Positions 1-8,400 of a stretch of 34,723 nt of DNA are shown here, one piece after another. Position 1 is the first letter of the stretch, and each line of letters begins with the position of its first letter. The notes beneath the pieces are model-generated. The model saw nothing but the letters and a program-made list of their open reading frames with translations, had not been told where the DNA came from and did not search any database. This stretch comes from Bacillota bacterium. GTDB taxonomy: Bacteria > Bacillota > Bacilli > Alicyclobacillales > SLC66. The DNA lies in NCBI GenBank assembly GCA_021846285.1, contig JAJZCB010000037.1, positions 1 to 34,723 on the forward strand, in the 5' to 3' direction. A program made the translations under genes and the position numbers.

Positions 1-97
1 CGAGGTAAGACCCCTTGAAGACGACAAGGTAGATCGGTCCGGTGTGGAAGTCCTGTGAGGGATGGAGCAGACGGATACGAATCGGTCGAGGGCTTAT
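1..97 (+). rRNA. 23S ribosomal RNA, 3' end (partial)
   Basis: The first ~95 bases match the conserved 3' end of bacterial 23S rRNA: the segment 'ccccttgaagac', then 'gatggagcagacggatac' and the terminal 'atcggtcgagggctt', which pairs with the 5' end of 23S. The rest of the gene lies outside the window. The exact 3' end is uncertain by a few bases. A start inside a 23S gene is typical of a contig broken at an rRNA repeat. Confidence 0.93.
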
Positions 98-112
98 CCT
101 ACAAGCAAAGAA

Positions 113-158
113 GTACGACCGTACAGCGGTACAGCGGTACGGCAGTACGGCAGTATAC
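113..158 (+). repeat. Tandem octamer array (GTAC every 8 bp) in the 23S-5S spacer
   Basis: GTAC occurs at 113, 121, 129, 137 and 145, followed by a degenerate GTAT at 153, giving six units of exactly 8 bp. Unit sequences drift from gtacgacc through gtacagcg to gtacggca. GTAC is self-complementary, so the transcript could form alternative short hairpins in the spacer between the 23S and 5S genes. Confidence 0.75.
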
Positions 159-194
159 CACTCATGATTCGCATCTAGTTGTGAAGGAGCCATA

Positions 195-343
195 GCCTGG
201 TGATGATGGCGGAGGGGACACACCCGTACCCATCCCGAACACGACAAGTGGCGTTCGCATTGCGAGCCGCCACCTCGGTTAAGCCCTCCAGCGCCGATGG
301 TACTTGGACCGCAGGGTCCTGGGAGAGCAGGACGTTGCCAGGC
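195..343 (+). rRNA. rrf: 5S ribosomal RNA with internal expansion
   Basis: The conserved blocks are present in order: 'ggcggagggg', 'cacacccgtacccatcccga', 'ttaagccctccagcgccgat' and 'ggtacttgg'. The terminal helix closes between gcctgg (195-200) and ccaggc (338-343). The gene is ~149 nt against a usual ~117 nt, because about 31 extra bases lie in the helix III/loop C region (see the separate entry). Everything else looks intact, so it is probably a functional 5S gene rather than a pseudogene. It sits between 23S and tRNA-Val in the same operon. Confidence 0.9.
244..278 (+). other. Hairpin expansion segment / intervening sequence inside 5S rRNA
   Basis: A normal 5S has only about four bases (GAAG) between 'gaacacg' and 'ttaagcc'. 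Here there are 35. They fold as a hairpin: gtggcg (248-253) pairs with cgccac (268-273), and ttcgc pairs with gcgag inside, with one bulge and loop att. The insert falls at the place of the conserved bulged adenines of helix III. Expanded 5S rRNAs are known from a few bacteria and archaea. Whether this segment is retained or excised cannot be told from the DNA. Confidence 0.8.
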
Positions 344-350
344 AGTTTAT

Positions 351-425
351 GCGGCGGTAGCTCAGCGGGAGAGCACCACCCTGACACGGTGGGGGTCACA
401 GGTTCGATCCCTGTTCGCCGCACCA
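351..425 (+). tRNA. tRNA-Val (anticodon GAC)
   Basis: The cloverleaf folds fully. The acceptor stem is gcggcgg (351-357) with tcgccgc (415-421), including one G-T pair at the base. The D stem is gctc/gagc, and the anticodon stem is ccacc (376-380) with ggtgg (388-392). The loop ctgacac carries anticodon GAC at 383-385. The T arm contains ggttcgatcc, and CCA is encoded at 423-425. It lies only seven bases after the 5S gene, as the last gene of the rRNA operon. Confidence 0.96.
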
Positions 426-463
426 TACACAGAAGAGATTATGTATTTGTCTGCGATCTTTTT

Positions 464-513
464 GAGAGACCGGACGCGTGGCGAGTCAATGGCCATGCGC
501 CCGGTCTCTCTTT
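464..513 (+). terminator. Intrinsic terminator of the rRNA operon
   Basis: Perfect 10-bp stem gagagaccgg (464-473) / ccggtctctc (501-510), extended inside by a gcgtggc/gccatgc helix with a G-T pair, followed by a short ttt. It lies 38 bases after tRNA-Val and before the next gene. Confidence 0.82.
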
Positions 514-661
514 GTGCGCCATGCGGCGCAGTACAAGGTTCGCCATACAGATAAGTCTCAGAGATGAATATAACAGGAAATAGCCGGAGTTTGACTTTTC
601 TTCACTGGTCGCGTGTGCTAGGGTATTGATAAGTGGTAGGCTGGAAGGAGTGTTCACTCTG

Positions 662-2272
662 TTGACGGTACTTTTGATCATCGTTCTAATTCTGATTCTG
701 CTGCCTGTCGTGGTCTTTTTCACGGGTGCTTTCATTTTGTCACGCAAGCCGCAACACGCCATTATTCGGTCTCATCCGTATTTGGGTTGGGTCCGCTACT
801 TTCTGGAGAAGATAGGTCCGGAATTTCGCCAGTACTGGTTTGACGATGATGCAGCGGGAAGACCATTTTCACGCGCCGAATTCTTGGGACTCGTTTTTGC
901 CGCCAAGTACAGGTCGGATCTGATCAGCTTTGGGTCCAAGCGCGACTATGACGCCTCGGGATTTTACATTGCCAACGATATGTTTCCATTGTTGACTGAG
1001 GAGTTGCGCGTGAACAATATGGATGATGTGGACGGCAGGCACTATGTGATTGATCGTGAGAGTCTCTTTTCCCGTAAGGAAGAACTGAAACCCGATAAAC
1101 CGAAGCGTTGGCTATACAGAGAAGAAGACGCCATCGTGATAGGTCCGGAGAGGCGACAGCCGTGGCATTTGGTCGGGATGTTTGGAGCGTCGGCAACATC
1201 CTATGGTGCAGTGGGCGAGCATTATATCCTGTCGACAGGGCAGGGAGCGCGAATGGCTGGGGGCTCGTGGATTAACACGGGAGAAGGCGGTGTGGCTCCC
1301 GAACATCTTCAATCCGGAGCGGACATCGTTGCGCAAATTGGCCCAGGGCTATTTGGCTATCGCGATGAGCACGGGAACTTCTCGCTTGACGAGTTGAAGA
1401 AGAAAGCGGCGGAACCAAACATCAAGGCTTTTGAGCTAAAGTTTGCGCAGGGGGCGAAGATTCGCGGGGGACATCTCGAGGGCGTCAAAGTCAATGCCAA
1501 GGTAGCCGCCATTCGTAAGGTTCCGATTGGGCAAACGGTCAACTCGCCGAATCGATTTCCATTTTTGCGCACGCCGCACGATACGCTGGAGTTCATTCAG
1601 ACACTGCAGCAGGCCAGTGGCAAACCGGTTGGAATCAAAATTGTCGTCGGGCAGCAGCAAAAGCTGGAAGAACTCTTTGAGGCTATGGTGGAACTCGATA
1701 TTTTCCCTGATTTCCTCACTGTTGATGGCGGGGAAGGCGGGTCAGGCGCCACGTTTAAATCGATGGCCGACAGCATGGGATTGCCGCTGTACCCGGCGCT
1801 TATTACTGTTGTGGACACTGCGTACGCCTATGGTGTGCGTGAACGTTTCCGGATATTTGCCTCCGGAAAACTGATTTCCCCGGACAAAGTGGCGATTGCG
1901 CTTGCGATCGGGGCAGACGCAGTCAACTCTGCGCGGGGCTTCATGATGGCCAATGGATGCATCATGGCGATGCAGTGCCATACCGGCAAGTGTCCTACTG
2001 GCGTGACTACGACGGATCCGAAGTATCAGGCGGCATTGGTTCCCGAGGAGAAAATGTGGCGTGTGATGAACTACGTGCTGAGCATGCGGGCGAACCTGTT
2101 CGCACTGGCCGCCGCTTCTGGCATAGACAGCCCGCGCAGGTTCACGCGGGAACATATCATATATAAAAATGAATACGGACGCGCGGTCAAATTGAGTGAT
2201 CTCTTCCCCCTGCCGTCGCCTGACCGCCAGACGGATACGGAGAAGCGTCTGATGGAAGCGCCGAGCGCCTGA
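662..2272 (+). CDS. FMN-binding glutamate synthase-domain protein (YerD-like)
   Basis: A 536-aa protein with one N-terminal membrane segment (about residues 2-24), followed by a ferredoxin-dependent glutamate-synthase (GltB central/FMN) domain. Visible hallmarks are the GEGG loop, QGAKIRGGHLEG, VDGGEGGSGATF and ASGKL. The cluster CIMAMQCHTGKC has the C-x5-C-x4-C spacing that binds [3Fe-4S] in glutamate synthases. No glutamine amidotransferase domain is present. The protein resembles Bacillus YerD (~525 aa), whose electron donor and substrate are not established. The start is TTG 662 behind ggaaggag (643-650). A TTG at 626 is also in frame but has no ribosome site. A -35-like TTGACT lies at 591 with a weak -10. 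The gene stands alone after the rRNA operon. Confidence 0.85.
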   Translation: MTVLLIIVLILILLPVVVFFTGAFILSRKPQHAIIRSHPYLGWVRYFLEKIGPEFRQYWFDDDAAGRPFSRAEFLGLVFAAKYRSDLISFGSKRDYDASGFYIANDMFPLLTEELRVNNMDDVDGRHYVIDRESLFSRKEELKPDKPKRWLYREEDAIVIGPERRQPWHLVGMFGASATSYGAVGEHYILSTGQGARMAGGSWINTGEGGVAPEHLQSGADIVAQIGPGLFGYRDEHGNFSLDELKKKAAEPNIKAFELKFAQGAKIRGGHLEGVKVNAKVAAIRKVPIGQTVNSPNRFPFLRTPHDTLEFIQTLQQASGKPVGIKIVVGQQQKLEELFEAMVELDIFPDFLTVDGGEGGSGATFKSMADSMGLPLYPALITVVDTAYAYGVRERFRIFASGKLISPDKVAIALAIGADAVNSARGFMMANGCIMAMQCHTGKCPTGVTTTDPKYQAALVPEEKMWRVMNYVLSMRANLFALAAASGIDSPRRFTREHIIYKNEYGRAVKLSDLFPLPSPDRQTDTEKRLMEAPSA

Positions 2273-2332
2273 TGAAACCCGTTATTCAGGAAAAATTGGG
2301 GGTACAGGGGAACTCCCGATATGGAGGTTATC

Positions 2333-3223
2333 ATGACTGACCCTTTGCTGTCCGCTTCTTCCCAGAAGCCCGCTGCTCCGCGGTTGTCCGCTACCGTGAT
2401 CGTCGTGAGGCAATCCGGACACTCTGGTACGGACCTGCGCCAGCTTCCTGAGCCGCGTATGTCTGGCGCCGCCTCTCCGCACTCTGCCGATCATGGGAGT
2501 CTTTCGATGGAACACGGTATCGAGCGGGAGTATTCGGCGCTGGCCGGGTATGAGGTTCTGCTTGCCAAGCGAGCCCAAACCCTGCGGGTCCTCCCCGGTT
2601 TTATGGTGTTTCCCGGCGGGGTTCTCGAGGAGTCAGACCTGGACCGTGCGAGAAATTTGATGGGTAATAATTCCAGTGAACAAGAGCCGTTACGAACCTT
2701 GCCTTCTGCTCCCGACGAGTTTGCTTTGAGTAGAGGTACGGTTTTGTCGCGGTCCGTCACGCGCAATGAGCTCTATTATTCGCTGCTTGTGGGCGCCTTG
2801 CGGGAACTGTTTGAGGAAACTGGTCTGAGGATACTGGACAGTCTGGACGTGTCCGCCCTGAGACATATTGTCGGCGGCGGAACAACGGTGCGCTATTTCG
2901 GCCGCCGTGTCACACCTGAGCGAGTCAGGTATCGCTTTGACACGCACTACTTCGTGGTAGAGGCGCCGGCAAGCGCGAAGGAGGATCTGCAACTCGCGGA
3001 GTCGGAGTTTGAGATGGCTTTGTGGGCGACGCCACAGGATATCCTGAGTGCACGGGATACAGGTTCCTACCTGCTTGCTCCGCCCACTGTCGATGCCTTG
3101 TCGGCTCTGTGCGCGTACACTTCGACAGAGACGCTGCTCAGACACGGCGTGTTGCCAGCGCAGCGCGACGACGACAGTCGAATCGATCAGTTCATTGCAC
3201 AGACGACGAAACCGCTCAGGTGA
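2333..3223 (+). CDS. Nudix hydrolase, NUDT19-like, with split Nudix box
   Basis: A 296-aa protein. FPGGVLEESD opens the Nudix box and RELFEETG closes it (consensus REUxEExGU). About 65 residues, rich in charged and small residues, are inserted between the two halves, as in NUDT19/RP2-type enzymes, which hydrolyse CoA and related diphosphates. The metal-binding glutamates of the RELFEE helix are intact, so activity is plausible. The substrate cannot be told from the sequence. A second non-conserved stretch (about residues 30-65) sits in the first beta region. The start is ATG 2333, with tggagg six bases upstream. The gene follows the YerD-like gene by 60 bases and ends 17 bases before the convergent MBL gene. 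Confidence 0.82.
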   Translation: MTDPLLSASSQKPAAPRLSATVIVVRQSGHSGTDLRQLPEPRMSGAASPHSADHGSLSMEHGIEREYSALAGYEVLLAKRAQTLRVLPGFMVFPGGVLEESDLDRARNLMGNNSSEQEPLRTLPSAPDEFALSRGTVLSRSVTRNELYYSLLVGALRELFEETGLRILDSLDVSALRHIVGGGTTVRYFGRRVTPERVRYRFDTHYFVVEAPASAKEDLQLAESEFEMALWATPQDILSARDTGSYLLAPPTVDALSALCAYTSTETLLRHGVLPAQRDDDSRIDQFIAQTTKPLR

Positions 3224-3240
3224 TCTCGACACGCGACGTC

Positions 3241-4095
3241 TCAAGAGCAGCGATACTTGGGATGATCCGCGTGCAACCGGGACTCCAGTTCAATGCGATT
3301 CTCTTCGAGCAACTTGCCGATGTGTCCTTCCACGGTTTTGACGGCAACCCACCGCAGGTCTTTGGGCACAGTATCCGTGTAGAGAAGGTCGACCAAGTCG
3401 TCGACGCTTCGGGCGTGATTTCGAATGAGATTCAGGATTTGTTGTTCGCGAAACAGGCGGCGTGTTTTCATGGCCAGGATGAGTGGCGCTGGTTCCGCGA
3501 CCAGATCGCCATGACCTGGATAAATTCGTGTGCAGGGCACATCCATGAGGGTATCGAGCGTATTTAGATACGTGCGGAGATGCCCGTCAGGCGGGCCAAT
3601 CCAAACGGTGCCTCCCGGGATCACGGTATCGCCGGAAAACAGGATGCCGGACGGTTCATGCAGCAAGGCGATGTGTCCGTGTGTGTGACCCGGAGTGTGC
3701 AAAATGCGCAGAGACGTGTCGCCCAGTCGTATCGACGAATCGGGAATCAGATCAGAACAGACCATTGGTTGCCAGAGAATTTCCTTTGGTATTGCGGATT
3801 CGTAGAGTTTCTCCAGATCGACCCTGTCTGCGGGGTGGCAATGAATCGGGCATGAGAACTGTCTGGCGACCCCAGGGGCTCCCAAACTGTGATCCGGATG
3901 ATAGTGCGTCAGACAGATGTCCGTAATCGTCACGCCAAGACTGTTTGCAACGTCAATGATGTCTCTTGCACTGTCAGCGTATCCGGCGTCAATGAGGATC
4001 GCCTGTTCGCCGATCCATGCCAAATAGGCGTTTGCCGTGGATTCCAGCATTTCACCGGAAGTGGACACACGTATTCGCTGAATGCCGAATGCCAT
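3241..4095 (-). CDS. MBL-fold metallohydrolase (glyoxalase II / LACTB2-like)
   Basis: A 284-aa protein of the metallo-beta-lactamase fold. H64-Y-H66-P-D68-H69 is the HxHxDH zinc motif. HTPGHTHGH, FSGDTV and YPGHGD follow as the remaining metal ligands. The C-terminal ~60 residues look like the winged-helix extension of LACTB2-type enzymes. The reaction is probably thioester or phosphodiester hydrolysis; the substrate is unknown. The start ATG 4095 has agaggtg about 9 bases upstream. An ATG at 4104 directly abuts that ribosome site and is less likely. Transcribed divergently from the cobalamin adenosyltransferase and convergently with the Nudix gene. Confidence 0.85.
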   Translation of the reverse strand: MAFGIQRIRVSTSGEMLESTANAYLAWIGEQAILIDAGYADSARDIIDVANSLGVTITDICLTHYHPDHSLGAPGVARQFSCPIHCHPADRVDLEKLYESAIPKEILWQPMVCSDLIPDSSIRLGDTSLRILHTPGHTHGHIALLHEPSGILFSGDTVIPGGTVWIGPPDGHLRTYLNTLDTLMDVPCTRIYPGHGDLVAEPAPLILAMKTRRLFREQQILNLIRNHARSVDDLVDLLYTDTVPKDLRWVAVKTVEGHIGKLLEENRIELESRLHADHPKYRCS

Positions 4096-4137
4096 GGGAG
4101 CCATCACCTCTGTACAACAAGATTGGGGGATTCCACA

Positions 4138-4713
4138 GTGAAAATATACACCAAAACGGGAGACGAAGGCCAAACAAGTCTGATCTATGGACGTCGGGTC
4201 GCCAAAGATGATCATCGCGTGGAGACCTATGGAACGCTCGATGAGGCGAATTCCGTTCTGGGAATCGTAGCGGCGTCTTTACGAGGGCATGGTGTTGTGA
4301 TGGACGACATCGGCAAGATTATTTTGAAAGTGCAGCGCGACCTGTTTGACTTGGGCCGCGATCTGGCCACTCCCACAGACCAGCAGAGCGTGAGATTTGT
4401 GACACCGGGCCATGTGGAACAACTCGAACGGGTGATTGACAGACTGGATGCCGAAGCGCCCCCTTTGCGACAGTTCATCCTGCCGGGCGGTGATCTGGCA
4501 GCCAGTCATATGCACCATGCCCGGACTGTGGTGCGTCGCGCTGAACGACTGAGTGTGGGGTTACTCCGTGATCAGGATGTGAATGTGGAAATCAGGAGGT
4601 ATCTGAACCGCCTGTCTGATCTGTTGTTTGTGTGCGCCCGCGTCGTGAACTTTCGCCTGGCTGTTGCGGAACCCGCTGTGGATTTCTCGACGCCTCCGGA
4701 GGATATCGCGTGA
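4138..4713 (+). CDS. Cob(I)yrinic acid a,c-diamide / cob(I)alamin adenosyltransferase, PduO type
   Basis: A 191-aa protein transferring the adenosyl group of ATP to cob(I)alamin, giving adenosylcobalamin. Signature parts are KIYTKTGDEGQTSLIYGRRV at the N-terminus (ATP site), RVETYGTLDEANS, and RTVVRRAERLSV with the conserved arginines. The length is normal for the PduO/MMAB family. The start is GTG 4138 with ggggga 7 bases upstream. The same frame is open further upstream, but with no ribosome site and across the divergent promoter region. The gene overlaps the next ORF (GTGA). The B12-dependent ribonucleotide reductase 0.8 kb downstream is an obvious user of its product. Confidence 0.92.
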   Translation: MKIYTKTGDEGQTSLIYGRRVAKDDHRVETYGTLDEANSVLGIVAASLRGHGVVMDDIGKIILKVQRDLFDLGRDLATPTDQQSVRFVTPGHVEQLERVIDRLDAEAPPLRQFILPGGDLAASHMHHARTVVRRAERLSVGLLRDQDVNVEIRRYLNRLSDLLFVCARVVNFRLAVAEPAVDFSTPPEDIA

Positions 4714-4913
4714 TCGACTGGTCCGATATCGGCGGAATTCTCCTCCCGGAGACCGATCTGGCCGCTGGAATTGCCGCCGGTGCAAAAACTATTTTGGTGG
4801 AAACGGGCGTGCGGGCAGTTACGGATTTGCAGCCTGATTGGCGTGTTTCCAGTCTTGTGGACCTGCTAAACCAGCGGTCTGCAGTCATTGCAGAGTCGAA
4901 AGAACAGCCTTGA
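4710..4913 (+). CDS. Small protein resembling the C-terminal tail of a HAD-IIIA phosphatase
   Basis: A 67-aa ORF starting GTG 4710, overlapping the adenosyltransferase stop, with ccggagga 6 bases upstream, so translational coupling is likely. The segment LPETDLAAGIAAGAKTILVE followed by TG, then 'PDWRVSSLVDLLNQ', matches the last part of HAD-IIIA (GmhB/HisB-type) phosphatases: acidic motif IV, the AGxxTILV strand, and the PDxxxxSLxxLL end. The nucleophile DxD domain is missing. It may be a decayed phosphatase remnant kept in frame, or a small protein that arose from one. Its stop coincides with the nrdR promoter -35. The homology is from recalled motifs, so moderate confidence. Confidence 0.55.
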   Translation: MIDWSDIGGILLPETDLAAGIAAGAKTILVETGVRAVTDLQPDWRVSSLVDLLNQRSAVIAESKEQP

Positions 4914-4973
4914 CCGACCTAGATATAGTGTATATAATCATCACTGTACTCGATTTTACGCTACATATAGATT
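4910..4973 (+). promoter_or_regulatory. nrdR-nrdJ promoter with two NrdR-box-like sites
   Basis: TTGACC (4910-4915) and TATAAT (4933-4938) are 17 bp apart, a near-consensus sigma-A promoter. Two 16-bp sites match the known NrdR box ACACWATATATWGTGT at about 12-13 of 16 positions: 4916-4931, filling the spacer, and 4958-4973, downstream of the -10. Their centres are 42 bp apart, close to four helical turns. NrdR repressing its own operon when dATP is plentiful is established for the family; applying it here is inference. Confidence 0.65.
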
Positions 4974-4986
4974 GCGGGGTGAGAAC

Positions 4987-5466
4987 GTGCGTTGTCCGTT
5001 TTGTCAAGCAGAAGATTCCCGGGTGCTGGAATCGAGGGCTAGCGAGGACCAGTCTACTGTGAGGCGACGCCGGGAGTGTGTCTCCTGTCAGCGGAGATTT
5101 ACTACGTACGAACGCGTTGAATTGACACCGCTGTTGGTTGTGAAAAAGGATCGCAGCCGGGAAGAATTTGATCGCGAGAAGGTGAGACGGGGCATCGCGC
5201 GCGCGTGTGAAAAACGGCCTATCACGTCGGAACAGATCGAGAGTCTCGTCGATGCCGTGGAGCGGGAGTTGCGCTCCGAGTTTGAGCGGGAAGTTGCCGC
5301 GTCCGAGGTGGGGGCGCGGGTCATGAATCTGCTGCGAGCGCTGGACGGAGTGGCGTATGTTCGCTTTGCAAGCGTATACCGTGAATTCCGGGATGTGCAG
5401 ACATTCGCTCAGGAAATCTTGCAGTTGTTGCACCAACAGGGAGTTAACGGTTCGCAGGAAGACTAG
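4987..5466 (+). CDS. nrdR: Transcriptional repressor NrdR
   Basis: A 159-aa protein. The N-terminal zinc ribbon is CPFC (C3, C6) and CVSC, followed by an ATP-cone domain starting at the VKKDRSREEFDREKVRRGI segment. The whole length matches NrdR, the nucleotide-sensing repressor of ribonucleotide reductase genes. The start is GTG 4987 with ggggtga 4 bases upstream; the product begins (M)RCPFC, as usual. The gene lies 27 bases before the class II reductase gene, so both are probably cotranscribed from the promoter at 4910, whose NrdR-like boxes imply autoregulation. Confidence 0.95.
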   Translation: MRCPFCQAEDSRVLESRASEDQSTVRRRRECVSCQRRFTTYERVELTPLLVVKKDRSREEFDREKVRRGIARACEKRPITSEQIESLVDAVERELRSEFEREVAASEVGARVMNLLRALDGVAYVRFASVYREFRDVQTFAQEILQLLHQQGVNGSQED

Positions 5467-5493
5467 ATCGCTGTATGGAAGGGTGCGAAACAC

Positions 5494-8400
5494 ATGGCAA
5501 CAGAGCAGGCGATGTTACCGTTTTCAGAAGAAGATATACTCAACGCCACAGGGGAGCGAATCGTGGCCGATCGGTATCTGTTAAAGGATGCGAAGAAAGA
5601 GACGTTAGCCCCTGGCAGTTTGGTTGTGGCTGTGCTGGATCGTAAACGGGCCTATCACGAACTCGCCAGGGTTGTCGAAATCGATCCGGGCAATCGGATG
5701 GTCACTGTTGAATTGCGCGACGGATTTCAGACCGAAGTCGCGTTTGATCACGTGGATGTTCTGAAGGAAATTGCGCCTCGCCATATGTGGCGCCGTATCG
5801 CTCGCGGTGTGGCAGAGGCGACGAAAAGTCCAGAGGTCTATGAGGAACGTTTTTATAACTTGCAAAGCCAGTGGAGATACGTGCCCGGCGGCCGCATCAA
5901 TGCCTCGATGGGAACCGGCATACAGACGACAAGTTATAACTGCTTTGTGATACCCAATGTGGGTTGGTCCGTGCGTGATTACGCCCGTTCTTTCGGGCAG
6001 ACGCTGGAGATTCAGGCGCGATCTGGCGGCGTCGGAATGAATCTGAGTCAGGTGCCGCCGCAGGGTTGGCTCACGCCTGTCGATGAGCGATCGCGCAAAT
6101 CGGACCTGTTGCTGGTGCTGGATGTGTGGCACGAAGATTTGCTCGAGTTTTTGGCGCAGGACTACCCCAACAGCATGAAGGTCGTTCGCGTCTCGCAGGC
6201 GTTTTTGCGGGCGGTGGAGGAAGGCGCCAACTGGACGTATGTGTTTCCGGACACGAGCGTTCACGACTACGAGGAAGAGTGGACAGGCGACCTGCAGGCG
6301 TGGATGGCGGCGGATCGCCCCATTCGCTATGGCGAAACTCTGCCCGCCCCCATGATCTATGAGAAAATCCTGGAGAGCGGCGCACTCATTTTACAGGATG
6401 TCGTGGGCGTCGTGATGAATCCGGGAGACAGCAGGGGAACGATTGCGGAGCGGCTGGCCGATATGTGGGAGGCTATGCTGCAGAAAAAACGCGTCTCCAT
6501 GCTGCTGTCGTCGCTGCGGCCGCGCTACAGTTATGTTCGGGGGGTCAACGGACGCAGTTCTGGCGCCTATTCGTGGGGCCTCCTGTACGACAAGGGCAAC
6601 GCGGTTTTTGGACAGGGCTTCGGCCCGGTTGGCGTAGGCGAAATCATGAGCATTGGCTGTCAATTGACACTGCAGGGCGGTTCGAGACGCGGCGCCCTGA
6701 TGTTGATCCTCAATGACCGCCATGCCGATATTCGCAAGTTTATCAAGTGCAAGCAGGTTGAGGGCATGATTACGGGCGCCAACATTTCGATTGGCATTTC
6801 GGAAGAGTTCATGGCCGCCAAACGCGACGGCGCAACGTGGACACTGGGTTATCCGCCGCTGCAGCGGGCCGCCGAGTTTCAGGGTGATTTCTTTGCGTGG
6901 GAGGCCTCCGGGGGAGACATTGTCGCGGGCGACACGATTGCAGCCACGGAATTGTGGGACGAGTTGATCGATTCGGCTTGGAAATCGGCCGAACCTGGCG
7001 TGGTATTTCTCGGTCGCTATAACGAGATGTCGAATTCGCGCTATTTCAATCCCATTATCGCTACGAATCCGTGTGGTGAACAGGGACTTCCGGCGTTTGG
7101 CATCTGCAATCTGGGCGCGGTTGTCCTCAGTCAGTTTGCGGCAGGGTTTGCCGACTCTGGAGTCACTGTCGAGTTTCATGATCAAGAAAAAGAGGCGTAC
7201 ATTCGCGGATGGTTGCGCAGGTATTTTGATGAAGAGTTGACAGAGTTCTATCTGCATCATGTAAAATGGGAAGACTTGGAGTACATTACCCGGACAGGTC
7301 TGCGCTTTCAGGATGCGGTCATCGACGCAACGTATTATCCGTTTGAGGACAACAGACGCAACCAGTTCGGTGAACGCCGTGTAGGATTGGGAATCATGGG
7401 CCTTCATGACCTGCTCATCTTTTGTGGCATCCGCTACGGTTCACCGGAATCGGTCCAGTTCATCGATGTGCTCATTGGCTTAATGGCTGAGTGGTGTTAC
7501 CTGGAATCCGTCGAATTGGCTAAAGAGAATGGACCATTTCCGATGTATGACCGGGAACTGTTTCTGCAGTCAGGTTATATGAGAGGTCTCGCCCTGGAGA
7601 GACCTCATGTCGTGGAGGCGATCAGGGAACATGGCGTACGCAACGTGACCACCATGACGATCGCGCCGACAGGCACCACTGGCACGATGGTCGGATGTTC
7701 GACCGGGTGCGAACCGTATTATGCGTGGTCGTATTACCGCAATTCCCGTTTGGGCATGTTCGAGGAAAACGCGCAGATTATCGAGGACTATCGGGCGTTG
7801 CACGGCACTGAATCGCTTCCGGATTACTTCGTGACTTCCATGGACCTGACGCCGGAAGAGCATGTGCGCGTCCAGGCTGCATTGCAAAAATGGATCGACA
7901 GCAGCATCTCCAAGACGTGCAACGCGCCCAATTCGTACTCGGTGCAAGACACGAAGCAGTTGTATGACCTCGCGTATGAACTGGGGTGCAAGGGAGTAAC
8001 CATTTACCGCGATGGTTCGCGTGCGGAGCAGGTGCTGTCGTTGACCGATCCACACGAAGCGGACACCGGGGCCGCAGCGGCGGAGGATTTTGAAGACGGC
8101 GCCATTCAGGTGGCCGCAGCACAGGCGCAGGGCGGACATGGAGGGTCGAACGACCGTGGTTATCAGAAGCGCAAGCGGCCCGACGTTCTTTACGGCGCCA
8201 CTTACAAAAAGGAGACACCGCTTGGCACGGCATTTATCACCATCAACGACGATCACGAAGAGAAATTGGCGCGCGAGATCTTTGTGAACATCGGCAAAGC
8301 GGGATCGGACGTGTACGCGGCCAATGAAGCTCTCGGCAGAGCCATCACTCTCTATCTGATGGACTCGCAGAACCCGGACAAGGAAGCGGTTCTCGTCAAG

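Noticed and set aside
3889..4137. In-frame N-terminal extension of the cobalamin adenosyltransferase
   Set aside because: It has no ribosome site, is antisense to the MBL gene and does not resemble the PduO family, which starts at the KIYTKTGD segment.
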